In this document: piece by piece, positions 10,961 to 21,799 of the stretch
How the letters are laid out: every line of letters starts with the position of its first letter
Position numbering within the stretch: the first letter of the stretch is position 1
Origin: Arion vulgaris
Lineage: Eukaryota > Mollusca > Gastropoda > Stylommatophora > Arionidae
Direction: 5' to 3'
DNA: 64,000 nucleotides
Assembly (NCBI GenBank): GCA_020796225.1
Contig: CM036756.1
Coordinates: 53,784,616-53,848,615 of the forward strand
The notes under the pieces: model-generated
What the model was told of the DNA's origin: nothing
Databases searched by the model: none
The model's input: the letters and a program-made list of their open reading frames with translations, nothing else
Translations under genes and position numbers: made by a program

Positions 10961-12112
10961 TCCCATGAGTCCTCTACTTCCAGCCAGGTAATAAGCGAAC
11001 CAGAATAACCACTTAGTCACAGAGACCCCATGAGTCCTCTACTTCCAGCCAGGTAATAAGCGAACCAGAATAACCACTTAGTCACAGAGACCCCATGAGT
11101 CCTCTACTTCCAGCCAGGTAATAAGCGAACCAGAATAACCACTTAGTCACAGAGATCCCATGAGTCCTCTACTTCCAGCCAGGTAATAAGCGAACCAGAA
11201 TAACCACTTAGTCACAGAGATCCCATGAGTCCTCTACTTCCAGCCAGGTAATAAGCGAACCAGAATAACCACTTAGTCACAGAGATCCCATGAGTCCTCT
11301 ACTTCCAGCCAGGTAATAAGCGAACCAGAATAACCACTTAGTCACAGAGACCCCATGAGTCCTCTACTTCCAGCCAGGTAATAAGCGAACCAGAATAACC
11401 ACTTAGTCACAGAGATCCCATGAGTCCTCTACTTCCAGCCAGGTAATAAGCGAACCAGAATAACCACTTAGTCACAGAGATCCCATGAGTCCTCTACTTC
11501 CAGCCAGGTAATAAGCGAACCAGAATAACCACTTAGTCACAGAGATCCCATGAGTCCTCTACTTCCAGCCAGGTAATAAGCGAACCAGAATAACCACTTA
11601 GTCACAGAGATCCCATGAGTCCTCTACTTCCAGCCAGGTAATAAGCGAACCAGAATAACCACTTAGTCACAGAGATCCCATGAGTCCTCTACTTCCAGCC
11701 AGGTAATAAGCGAACCAGAATAACCACTTAGTCACAGAGATCCCATGAGTCCTCTACTTCCAGCCAGGTAATAAGCGAACCAGAATAACCACTTAGTCAC
11801 AGAGACCCCATGAGTCCTCTACTTCCAGCCAGGTAATAAGCGAACCAGAATAACCACTTAGTCACAGAGATCCCATGAGTCCTCTACTTCCAGCCAGGTA
11901 ATAAGCGAACCAGAATAACCACTTAGTCACAGAGACCCCATGAGTCCTCTACTTCCAGCCAGGTAATAAGCGAACCAGAATAACCACTTAGTCACAGAGA
12001 CCCCATAAGTCCTCTACTTCCAGCCAGGTAATAAGCGAACCAGAATAACCACTTAGTCACAGAGACCCCATAAGTCCTCTACTTCCAGCCAGGTAATAAG
12101 CGAACCAGAATA
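10961..12112. repeat. 65-bp tandem array seeded by a SINE head
   Basis: 17.7 copies of a 65-bp unit starting at 10961, with starts exactly every 65 bp to 12066 and almost no divergence (t/c at unit position 1, and g to a in the last two units). On the minus strand each unit contains the SINE-A head with an A box (TGACTAAGTGG) but no B box. The array is continuous with the SINE at 10780-10960. Confidence 0.97.
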
Positions 12113-12247
12113 CGGGGTGCTACATTCTTATGGCTGAAAGCAAAGACGTTCCTTGATGCGAAATCGGTCGGCAAAATAATGCTCACGATTTTCTGGACAG
12201 TAAAGACTGAATTCTGCAACAGTACAAGCCGATGACACTCATTTAGT

Positions 12248-12495
12248 GGTCTCTGTGGCTAAATGGTTACGCCCTTGCCTTGCGAGTCGAAAGTCGTGGG
12301 CTCGAATCCAGACCGTGCCGTTCTGTTGACATGTGCATTTCTTCCAGAGACCCTAGGATTGTTGCCGGAGTTACGGAGCTCGTGCTTTGTGCAGTACTAT
12401 CGGCAGGTGGCATGCCATTTCTGCGGAGAGGGACCGAGCTATATGGCGTAAAACCCGGTGCAAAGAAATCAATCCTTCCGCTTTAAAACCCATTG
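12248..12495 (+). mobile_element. tRNA-derived SINE family A, full head
   Basis: Intact pol III promoter spacing: A box TGGCTAAATGG at 12256-12266 and B box GGCTCGAATCC at 12299-12309. The family body follows (ttgccggagttacggagctc, ggcaggtggc, gccatttctgc, aaacccggtgcaaag). Other copies: 25040-25205, 26125-26300, 26675-26770, 32688-32985, 34795-35000 and 43860-44035. Confidence 0.85.
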
Positions 12496-12794
12496 AAGAC
12501 ACTGATTATGAACAGGGAATCACACAGTGGTCTGCACCAGAAGTATTCAGAAGCATTTGAAGCTTATATTCGAGTCAAACGACCCGTAATTGTTGCAACA
12601 TGATCAATCGTGGCCACACACAGCTTGTGTGAAGTTAAAAAATGATGAATCTGCCTTTCAAGTACCTGCCACATCCTGCTTATTTATCGGACCCAACGCT
12701 GAGTGATTTATCATGTTTGGGAACATCAAGGGGACACTCGGTGGCCAGGAATTCAGTACGCACAAAGAGATTGATAAAGTGCGTGGCTAAAAAG

Positions 12795-12888
12795 TAAATC
12801 AAAAGTTTGTTTTTACTCGCAGACTGCTCAGTTTGTTTTCTACAGTCAATTAAGCACATGACCAGAGATTGTCAAAAAGTACTCATGC
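12795..12888 (+). mobile_element. LINE family B tail, interrupted by a hAT insertion
   Basis: Matches the last segment of family B (cagtttgtggtccacag.. and cacatgaccagagat at about 2264-2306). The hAT-like element at 12889 is inserted a few bases after the LINE stop codon. Confidence 0.65.
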
Positions 12889-14571
12889 CAGTGGCGGCTC
12901 AACATTAAGGGCCAGTGGGGTCGGGCCCCGCAAAAATAATGTGTAATGTGTATTTATTATTTTATAAATCATTTGTTCATAATTATTACTTTTAACGTGA
13001 TACTTGGTTAGCTTTGAAAGTTGAATATATAGTGCTAACATATCAGATATAGTCTTTCCTCTCTAATTAGTATTCTTCACGTATCTTCAGTGCACTACTT
13101 TGTTAGAGCCATTAGAAATGTGGTCTATTTAGACCGTCTGCTAACGTTGCGACCTCCGACCTCTCGATTGGTTATTTAGCAAACACAAATATGTGATTTA
13201 TATTCATTCAGTAGGGCAATTCTTACGCGGCAAAGCTAGTGCACAGTTAAACGGTACTAGTGAGTTAAAAATTAGTCCGAGTGCGTAAATACCTAATGAT
13301 ATATAAAAAGAATAGAAAATAATTAAAATAATTAACCAACCATCATGATAAAATCAAAATAATTAACCAACATGAATGAGATTTATGGGAAATCTGGTAC
13401 ATCAGTCTAAGCGGTGATCGCGAGAGAGAGAGAGAGAGGAGAAATAGAGAGAGAGAGAGAGAGAGAGAAAAGAGGATTTACGGTAATCGTCCAGTCCATC
13501 AATTTAAATCTGTGTACGACAACATACGATCTGTGTACGACAACATACGATCTGTGTACGACAACATACGTTCTAGAAAAGATGATGGGGTCAAAGGCGC
13601 ATATGGACAACGTCGCGCCAGGATTAGTGAGCTGGCACTAACCAAGATTCTAACCCACCTCTATGTGATGACCATGGAAACAGACAACGGTTGCTGTCTG
13701 GCTAAGCGGGTAGGGATAGAGGGAGAGTTACTCTGGTATACGTAATGTTGCAGACGCAGCCACGTTGGATGAGAACCGCTCGCAACATAGACGAGCAGAA
13801 TCCCAGAGTGACTATTAATACACGTCTCTCCCGGCCGATGGGAAAAGCTGAAAAAAATAAACATAAAGGAATGAGAGGTGCATCCAGAGAAGAGACGTGG
13901 GCCCACATGGGGCGAAACTCGGAGCCCTGAGGTGGGGGCTCGAGTTGAGTTGCGTGTCCTGACAGTCTCGAGACATAGTAAATGTGAGCACGGTGAGAAA
14001 CCTGATAAACACGGTGAACAGGCACCAAAGTAGAGCGAACACGCATATGGACGATACACAGGTGAACCCACCAGTGGGGCAGACATGCACGGTGCTGATG
14101 ATGGAGCGTAGAAAAAGGCGTGGCAAACGTAGGGGTGAGCGGCCCACCCAATTGTACAGAAAAAATGGAAAGCCCAGGAGAGGCTTGAATCCAGTGCAAA
14201 CGCTCCTACCGAATGGTGATAAACTGTGCACAGTGAGATATAAATGGGTATGGTGTCGCCCAGTAGAACAATGTGAGCACAAGTGAAGAAGAGAAAAGGG
14301 GTGGGCCCAGTCGGTGGGGTCCAGAAATGGACAAAGGGGCACCCAAAAGAAACGTGAGGTAGACAAAACGGTGGCGAGCCTCGAAGATGGGGTCTCCATC
14401 CAGAGAACAATAACTGCTTTTCCCCTCGCAGGGAACTACTACTGCCTTGTAGTTTGATTGGGGACAACCAAAGCCTAGCGGAGCAAACCGTACACAAAAC
14501 TGGACGGCAGGCAAACCAAGTAATCTAAAAAAGACTGGTAACCTGGGCAGATGACGCTCAACAACCCGGAG

Positions 14572-15865
14572 CAGCGCCGGATTAGCCTAGTAGCAGAAGT
14601 AGCAAATGCTACGGGCCCCGCGCTTCTAGGGGCCCCGCGCCTATGTGACAGAGATGAAAATGGAAAAATAACCAGATGTTATATCAAAAACACGCACGCT
14701 GTCTGAATGTTTAAATGTCGTGTGTGATGGTGCTGAATCTAACGAAATCGAAGCAGAAAATACAGAAGACGTGTCCCACTGTGTAGTAGATGAAAGCAGT
14801 GCTATAGAAGAATCATCATTACCAATATTACCATTAAGATCAACAACTCTTCACGATTTAGCCACATTTTTCACAAGACAAACTGAAATCGAATGTACAG
14901 AAAGTCCTTCCAATTTAGCCATATCATCTTCAAGCCAAAGAGAGGCAGAAAGCACAGCACATGCTTCTAATGAAGCAACATCTTCTACAAGCCAAAAACA
15001 CTACGAAAGTAAAATGTACTCCAACGATATTGGTGAATGGCTAAACAACTTCAATCGAGATTATTGGATTGTGAAAGAAAGTAGCGAAGTGCAACATATG
15101 AACAGTGATTTCATGTCTTAAAAAAAAACATACGATAAAGAAAACAATCCACGATTTTGTCGAAAGTCGTTTTTCACATACACACATACACCAACAAACA
15201 AAACTCACGTGAGAGATTGGTTGTGTTATACAGAAACTAAAGGACAACTGTTCTGTTTTGTTTGCAAAGTTATTGATTTAGGCTGTACCATAGAGTGACT
15301 GGTGTATTTGGAATACTCCGGCAGTTAAAATCTATTACAGCAGAAGAGATCTTGAAAAGAACTCCAAATATTGTCAGCTCTTACCAAGAGGATTTGGAAG
15401 AAAGCCTAGGCGACGAACTTATGCAGTTCACTTAACTTCTTAAAACTAATGTAGCTGCTGCTATTAGCAACGAAAAGCATGAGGCTCTTGAACTGCAATT
15501 TTATAAACTTATAATGGAAAATTCATTAGAGTCGTGTTTCCCAAATGTAGAAATAGTCTTACGAATTTACTTGTTTTTAATAATTACTAACTGCAGCGGA
15601 GAACGTTCTTTTTCGACATTAAAGCGTATAAAAAGTGAGTTCAGGAACATGATGGGACAAGATCATCTAAGTAACCTCACCTTAATGAACATTGAATGTA
15701 ATTTACTTAGAGAAATTGATTTGTCTAGTATTATCTCTAAATTTGCTCACATTAAATCGAGACAAGTGTGTTTGTAAAAGTTGTGTTTTATTTTATTATC
15801 ATACAAAACCTAGGGCCCCGCGCTAAAATTTGCTACGGGCCCCGAGCTAGCCTAATCCGGCGCTG
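14572..15865 (+). mobile_element. Inner hAT transposon, internally deleted
   Basis: Terminal inverted repeats of 19 bp (CAGCGCCGGATTAGCCTAG at 14572; the reverse complement at 15847-15865 differs by one base). Flanks are cccggag (14565-14571) and cccgggag (15866-15873), which is an 8-bp target duplication if one G was lost on the left. Subterminal motifs (gggccccgcgc, gctacgggcccc) recur near both ends, as hAT transposases need. Confidence 0.9.
14720..15777 (+). pseudogene. Broken hAT transposase (ZMYM1-like): N-terminus, TTF-type finger, dimerisation domain
   Basis: 14720-15121 reads open for 133 residues (acidic, Ser-rich N-terminal region) to a TAA. The same frame continues at 15122-15285 with a TTF/BED-type zinc finger (Cys-containing NNPRFCRKSFF, then DWLCYTETKGQLFCFVCK). 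Most of the catalytic RNase-H-fold is missing. From about 15296 a frame resumes and, past an internal TAA, carries the hAT C-terminal dimerisation domain (CSGERSFSTLKRIKSEFRN, with LTLMNIE) to the stop at 15775-15777. Intact relatives are far longer, so this is a deletion derivative with two in-frame stops. Confidence 0.85.
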
Positions 15866-16148
15866 CCCGGGAGGGAAGGTTTTCTAAGGGTAGCTGCCGT
15901 AAGAGAAAATAGAAACCTGCTGCATTGCAGGTCGGCTGGGACAGCCCAATGCTGACGGAGAGTGAACCCAGTAAATGCTGGCTAAAACCGGACACATCGC
16001 CGAAAGATAAGCACAAGAGCTCCAAATGGCGCTAAAGATGTGACGAAACACACTCATGCTAAGGCTGCATGAATCAGATTTCCACATGAATGAGATGTAT
16101 GGGGAAATCTGGTACATCAGTCTGGTGATCAGAAAGGAGGAGAGGAGA

Positions 16149-16206
<58 letters not shown>

Positions 16207-16734
16207 AGGATCACTTCCAGTAATAGACAAAAAATAGTATATACTAAAATATAACCTAACCCAAAACCATGATTTTACCGAAAATGTTTCTTTGACCCAC
16301 CAACAAAAATGATCACGAGCCGCCACTGATTCATGCACTATTTGTTTGTCCCTAGCTTGATAACGACCTTTTTTTGCCGAAACCTCAGCTCCGTATATTT
16401 GTGTTCATTTGTAAACTGCGTGTAACCACTTGTTATATTTTGTCATTATTCATTCGCATATTTTTGTACCTTGTACTTAGTCTCACTTGCATGGGAAAAT
16501 CCTTGCACAAGTTGCGGCAATTTATTTCTATTTCTGGCGTCTATTTCCGACGAGACTCGTTTGTTTTGTTTAGTCAGGCGGGAATCAGGCCACTGCGTTT
16601 CTAGTCTTACTAGTGGCTAAAATCAAATCAGGCGGTGTTAAATATATCCTGCACGTCTATACCTAGCCATACACCTTTACCCTCCTTTCATTTGTCCTTC
16701 TCCCAGTTCACCTAGCTCTAAATAATTTCGGGGT

Positions 16735-17200
16735 CTGTAAGGTAAGCAAAGAGTAGTAACACTGCCACCTACAAAGCGTGTTGTAAGAGGCGACTAATGT
16801 AGGGGCCTAGGGAAGCTACCCTAGTAAATAAAAAGCGTCGCAGATATCGAATGTGCTTTCCTACTTGTAGGCGCAAGCCCGCCTGCCCAGCGTGTTCGTA
16901 GCGTGTTGGATGACGGTGACAAGCCCCCTGTGAGTGCGGTTCAATTCCGCGGGCTGGAAGAAAATCCACAGGTTCTCCAGATTTAGGGTGTTCGTGGCAC
17001 CGAACCGAAGGGTTACGATGTCCATGGCACCGAGCCGAAGGGCTGAAAGTTCAAGTGCTTCTGGATCGGAAAAAAACCAACTTGTAGGCGCATAACTGGC
17101 ACAACGTACAACCGTTCTTATGCTCAGATCACATACAGATCGCACAAAGTAGTTAACAAGTGGACGATATGGAGCGTTCAAAGAAGAAGAAGCTCAAAAT
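16735..17200 (+). mobile_element. SINE family B, split by another SINE
   Basis: The family B copy runs 16735-16875 and resumes at 17080-17190, ending in (GAA)n. The 204 bp between is a second SINE (see next entry). Confidence 0.85.
16876..17079 (+). mobile_element. Short tRNA-derived SINE nested in SINE B
   Basis: Flanked by a perfect 13-bp target duplication, acttgtaggcgca (16863-16875 and 17080-17092). It has an A-box-like TAGCGTGTTGG (16899-16909, one mismatch to consensus), a B box GGTTCAATTCC (16938-16948), and an A-rich 3' end at 17070-17076. That is a complete retroposed SINE unit. I see no second copy of it in this window. Confidence 0.85.
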
Positions 17201-17217
17201 ATTACTAAATATGAATG

Positions 17218-17425
17218 AAATGAAAATCGTGACATATCCTTTACAGGACGTAGCCATTAGCCACAGTAAACGAGTCGTTTATTTTCTAGACACCACTTAT
17301 ACGTTCAGTAGTTTGCAATTGCTTTCTGAACGGTGAGGTCTATTTTTACCTTTTGTAAAAATCCACGGAAAGGAATTTGCTTCCAAATTTCCCGCGGGGT
17401 TTGAGCCAGAAAACTATGCAGCAAA
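17218..17425 (-). mobile_element. SINE family C, headless copy
   Basis: Matches 38538-38775 block by block (catatcctttacaggac, cagtaaacgag, attgctttctgaa, caaatttgcttccaaa), but lacks the tRNA-like head. Confidence 0.7.
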
Positions 17426-17459
17426 GGCATAATACAGAGACACAAAGAAAGGTCAACAT

Positions 17460-17725
17460 CATAATTATGCCAGCTGGCGTAGGCGATGATGTATCTTGGA
17501 TGTGGGAACTCTTTACATAAGGCTTCAACAAGAGACCACCATTGTTGCCATCCTGACGCCTTTCTAATAATTGTTTCCCATGCCACAATCTTTCAACACT
17601 TTTTTCTACGGTTCTTCTTCATGTTTCCCTTGGAGGTTCAGGCATACTTTCCTCATCCGCGCTATCCATCGAAGAGTTAATGCCACTACTGGCATACGAC
17701 ATACATACTCAATCCATCTTCTTCT
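17460..17725 (-). mobile_element. Degenerate LINE tail
   Basis: The minus strand shows (GAA)n at about 17720 and pieces of an Arg-rich ORF2 C-terminus (RMRKVCLNLQGKHEEEP-like). It shares a ccagctggcgtaggcgatgat block with family C. Strongly decayed. Confidence 0.5.
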
Positions 17726-17734
17726 TCTTCGTGG

Positions 17735-17805
17735 CTTAAGTGGTAGTGAGCTCGATTACAACCCAAGCGCACCTGGTTCAAACTCCGGGGCAGGCAGGCA
17801 GGCAA
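17735..17805 (+). mobile_element. tRNA-like head of SINE family C
   Basis: A-box-like TGGCTTAAGTGG and B-box-like GGTTCAAACTCC at normal spacing, then (GGCA)n. The same head, reversed, ends the 38538-38778 copy. Confidence 0.65.
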
Positions 17806-18179
17806 TAAGATAGAACAAAATTGAGATATTTTGGACATATAAAAAGACATGAAGTGCTCAGGATGTCACTGGTGGTTTGAACATGACGGCTGCAAGAGGC
17901 AGGACATGTGGCCTATGAGAGAAAGAGAGAGAAATTCCGGAGGACTGTTGGGGTGGCAAAGTTCTGCTCAGGACAAGCTATTTGATGATACACAACCCCA
18001 CCCCGCAAACACACACAATTCATTAATAACATACGCATTGTTACGTAACTGATCTTTTTTTTCTCTTCCGCTAATGGTTAATTTTCCAGCCTATCCTGGA
18101 GTAATACTCACTAATTATTATCTGTATCAATATTATCGTTTAATACTAATTATTGCTTATATAAATTTTAGCTTATAAC

Positions 18180-18490
18180 ACTGCATATTGGTTACTGGCC
18201 ACTACATTGCGCTCCGGCGAAAATTTCTGTTGGAGAGGGCTGACTTTTACATATGTTTTGATATGTCATTAACAGATTTATTGCAATTTTACCATGGCTC
18301 TATGAATCCATATTTATTTATTGATGAAAAGTGTTAATAATACAAGTACATGTAGTATTCCTTACTATTACAAATGTAATTTGTGATATAATATAACGTT
18401 GTTTTTGCGTGTTGTGTTATAAAAAATAATTCGTTTTATCTAACAAAGCTGGAATGCAACGATCACGTGACGTAAGAATTGATTTCCGGG
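18180..18490. repeat. Dispersed repeat family R1, copy 2
   Basis: Same ordered blocks as 6290-6545 and 25885-26135. Ends near a gatcacgtgacg block. Confidence 0.6.
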
Positions 18491-18650
18491 AATTTCCACT
18501 TGAGCTAGATGTATTGTGATAAAGCAGCTGTTGTGAGTAAATCAAACTTACTTACTACACGGTGACCTGTAGTACACGGTGTGTTATGATAATTATAATA
18601 TACACATTCACATGTATTTATATACATTTTATTTATTTTTAAAAACTCAC

Positions 18651-18784
18651 TTTTGCAACTTGGACCTGCTTGAAGATTTGATTGTACGTGTTCGTCTGGC
18701 TTTTCGGATAATCGATCCTTCTGTTTAACTCTTGCACTTTCTTCAGATTTTATGGATGTATATTCGTTATCTGTCATCATATCG
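18651..18784 (-). CDS. Exon of the unrecognised Lys/Ser-rich gene (partner of 7001-8055)
   Basis: Donor GTGAGTTTTT on the minus strand (18641-18650 in plus coordinates). In the minimal reading the exon starts after a pyrimidine-rich acceptor (cttgcccgtgccag, reverse of 18785-18798). It has one base, 44 codons, then one base, which joins in phase with the two-base start of the 7001-8055 exon and gives a CKNCKQ junction. The frame also stays open upstream to an ATG at 18870. That longer reading starts with a basic stretch and a 20-residue hydrophobic core ending in ARA-S, a good signal peptide, so the exon could be a first exon of a secreted protein. Either reading is possible, because a pyrimidine tract and a hydrophobic core look alike here. 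Polar composition matches the other exon. Confidence 0.5.
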
Positions 18785-19675
18785 CTGGCACGGGCAAGTA
18801 GTAAGTAGGGCATAAAAACATAACAAATCAGTACAAAAGCAAGTACGGAAAATCTCCGCTGGTGTCCCATATTTATTGTGAACCTTGCAGACGACAGCTT
18901 TCATTTAGATCCAAAAATAAACAGTAAAAAATCATGAGTAAATCAGAAAAATAAAGGCGTCCCCGTGTAAAACGGTTTCGTTTTGATGATAGTTAGCCAC
19001 TGAATAATCTCCACTGGAGGATAACACCGGTAACGCCACTTCAAATCTGGCATGGAAGGGTGTCGTGATGAGGTCAAATGTCCCCCGTGTCCGCATATGT
19101 GGTGTCTGACATTTCGACCCCGAACATTCACACAAGATCACTCGTCAATCTCTGCCCGTGTCCTGCGACTGCGTGCATAGTGAGAATAGAAAAGGCGACA
19201 CGTACGTACGTGACGCCGGCACAGCCATGGCAAAGTGTCACACACATGACAACTGTAATTAGGACTTTTTCCCACCGTCCTCGCTACCCCTTTTTCTTTC
19301 TCAACCCTATCTCTTAACTCCCACTGCTTCTGAACAAGACAAACTTTCTGCTGTATACTTTACCGACATTGTTCAATAAGGCAGACGACGAGAGGTGTCT
19401 TAATATAACGTGGAATGTACCGTTCAGTAATAGGTAGGCATCTTTCGCTAAATTTGGCCTATAAAGAAAGGGTGTCGCCACTGACGGTACTGTGCAAAAG
19501 CTATGGCGCTGACACACATTCATCTAACGTAAAAGGACCAAGCACCCATGGTAGACAGCTGAATGCATAGACCTATGTTGTAGTCCGTTGTTCAGTATGT
19601 CTTCATATGTTTAGTTTATCTTACAACTTTCTTGTCTAATGTATTCAATATGCATGTGTGTATGGCCTTTTTCGT

Positions 19676-19905
19676 CTTACAGACGATTCATTTGGCAAAT
19701 GTTACTGTGACGACTTCTGAGTTTGCGCTTGTTTCTAGCCTTCAAGTGTACCCCCAAGTTTCTCTTCAAAAGATTATGTATATTTGAGTATAATGTTGTA
19801 TTCCACATTACTCGGTAATCAGCTAGTTTTTCCCCCAATCTGTTGGGACCGATAGAAACGTTCTTTGTTGAGACCTTGCAGATATACTTACATCTGAGCC
19901 CATGA
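19676..19905 (-). mobile_element. LINE 3' fragment (family F)
   Basis: The minus-strand frame contains the KVSTKNVSIGPNRLGEKLAD and WNTTLYS blocks, matching the fuller plus-strand copy at 61640-62175. Confidence 0.8.
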
Positions 19906-19965
19906 CATATCAAGCGTAGAGATATATATGTACAATCCATATGTACTCCATATGTATACAATCTT

Positions 19966-20660
19966 CTACTTTTGTCGTCACACTGCTACCGGGTTGTTGC
20001 CCAGTGTCGTGGTTTTTTGTCTTGCGCTGTTCTGTTGGCTTGTGTGATTGTTATTTTTGCTCGTTGACAGGATTCTGCTATACCATCTAACCATCTTTTT
20101 CGTGGTCTTCCTCTCGCCTTCTTCCCCGATGTTCTGTTGTAGACGACTGTATACTGTGGAGCTAGGATGCATTCTTATTAAGTGGCCAAACCATTTGATT
20201 CTTCGTTTCTCAATGTAATTCAAGCACGGTTCTGTGCCAACTCTCTTTTTTATGCTGTTGTTGGTGACTCTTTTCAGGTGTTGTTGGTAACTATTCGCAG
20301 GTAGCGCATTTCACATGTAGTTATTTTTGTGACTGCGTTTTGCTCATTGTCCATTTTTGACTCTGGTAACACAAAGAAGATATGAAAGTGCTGTTGATCA
20401 TCTGTTGCTTAGCTGCCAGTGACATTTTTGGGTGCCTTAACAATGGGGCTAGCTGCTAGGTTACAGCATTTGTTTTTTGCACTCTATCTCTCTATCTAGT
20501 CTTCCGTCTTCTGTGAATATGCTTCCTAAGTATTTGAATTCTTTCACTTGGTTGATTGTAGTGCCATTGACATGGATGTCTAGTTTATTATGTTTTCTTC
20601 CCATATTCATTATTTCTGTTTTAGTGTTATTGATTTACATGTCATGAAAATATGTACAAT
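19966..20660 (-). mobile_element. LINE 3' fragment (family A), copy 2
   Basis: The frame at 19978-20223 shows NYIEKRRIKWFGHLIRM and the following Arg/Lys-rich C-terminus. The body extends to 20640 with near-identical wording to 955-1640. Confidence 0.85.
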
Positions 20661-20819
20661 AATGTTTACAAAAACGTTATCGTCAGAGCCCGGCTGAAAA
20701 GTTATCGGTTTCTAGCAAGTTCCTTTTTTTATCTTCTCCAACAACATCATGTTGTATCAATCATTTATATATCGTCTCCACATCGAAGGTTAGCTGTAAT
20801 GCTTAACTTATTCCTCTCC

Positions 20820-21230
20820 GCGCCTCGTGGAGCATAGGGCCTCAACAACTGTTCGCCACTTTTCCTGTCTCTTGCTGTTTTCTTTATGGTCTGTCAGGAT
20901 AGTCGAGCATCCTTCAGTTCCTCAAGAAGACTTCGTTTTCAGGTCTGTTTAGGACGTCATTTTTTCAGTTTTTCTTGCGGGTTCCACTCAAGTGCTTGTC
21001 TAGTGACACTCGACTGTGTCTTCCGTAGGATATGCCCGATCCATCGCCATTTTCTCCCCCTCAGCTGGGTCATCATGGGTTTCTGTCCGGTTCTTATCCA
21101 CAGATCTGTGTCTGCAACTCTATCATACCATATCAGTCTGAGAATCCGCCGAAGACATCCGGCGACAAAGGTCTTATCTGTATTTAACTTGATGACTCTT
21201 AGCTGTAATAGCTCTTGAACAAGTTCTGTC
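20820..21230 (-). mobile_element. LINE 3' fragment (family G)
   Basis: Minus-strand reading, in pieces: CLRRILRLIWYDRVADTDLW, then RGRKWRWIGHILRKTQS, then WNPQEKLKK and the C-terminal W-RTVVEALCS block. This is the classic ORF2 C-terminus of RTE-like LINEs in invertebrates. Confidence 0.88.
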
Positions 21231-21495
21231 CCTTGCCATGACTGAACACTCTATCAGACTATCGCATGTCCACTTTTGATGTTTCCATCATAATTTGATC
21301 TCATCCTCTTGCTATTTATCCTTTGCCATGACTGAACACTCTATAAAACTATCGTATGTCCACTTTTGATGTTTCCATCATAATTTGATCTCATCCTCTT
21401 GCTATTTATCCTTTGCCATGACTGAACACTCTATAAAACTATCGTATGTCCACTTTTGATGTTTCCATCATAATTTGATCTCATCCTCTTCTATC
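21231..21495. repeat. 90-bp tandem triplication
   Basis: Three copies with starts at 21231, 21321 and 21411 (unit begins ctttgccatgactgaacac). They adjoin the 5' truncation point of the family G LINE. Copy 1 differs by a few bases, and copies 2 and 3 are almost identical. Confidence 0.9.
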
Positions 21496-21799
21496 CTATC
21501 TTCCTTCCACCTTTCCTTCCAAGAAGGTTTTTAACAAAGTGTCCTATTTCTTAATGTGACCAAAATATCTCAGTAGTCTAATTTATATTTTCTTAATGAG
21601 TTTTCTTTGCACTCATATCTGTTGAAGTACTTAGTTATTCATGTTATGGAAAGAGTTAAGTGTGTTGAAAACTTAGATGTAACCTGGAACAGCGAAACCC
21701 CAAACGAAATTCTGACCAACTTTGGACCATCAGCAAATACAAAAATTTGCTGACACTTGTCAAAAATAGCTGCTGAGATAAAGGATTAGTTAGTTAGTT

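Larger units (their letters stand above)
13371..16215. repeat. GC-rich insert bounded by similar GA-microsatellite ends
   Basis: Both ends carry the same ~110-bp sequence in direct orientation: catgaatgagat, then ggaaatctggtacatcagtc, then a (GA)n tract and agaaaagaggat (13374-13480 and 16084-16213). Between them lies 1 kb of GC-rich sequence (13600-14570 and 15866-16080) unlike the rest of the window. The direct ends resemble LTRs or a tandem-duplicated boundary. I cannot name the element. A triplicated acgacaacatacg unit of 19 bp lies at 13513-13570. Confidence 0.55.
12889..16328. mobile_element. Outer hAT-like DNA transposon with nested insertions
   Basis: Terminal inverted repeats CAGTGGCGGCTC at 12889-12900 and its reverse complement at 16317-16328. 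They are flanked by 8-bp direct repeats actcatgc (12881-12888) and attcatgc (16329-16336), 7 of 8 identical. An 8-bp target duplication and CAGTGGCG-type ends are what hAT elements show. Its own sequence is about 12889-13370 and 16215-16328. The middle is a foreign insert that itself holds another hAT. Confidence 0.8.

Noticed and set aside
12248..12330. A functional tRNA gene
   Set aside because: A and B boxes are present, but the arms do not form a proper cloverleaf and a repeated SINE body follows.
13661..14514. 278-, 194- and 165-codon minus-strand frames
   Set aside because: GC-rich sequence leaves all three frames partly open. There is no domain, no clear start and no splice logic.
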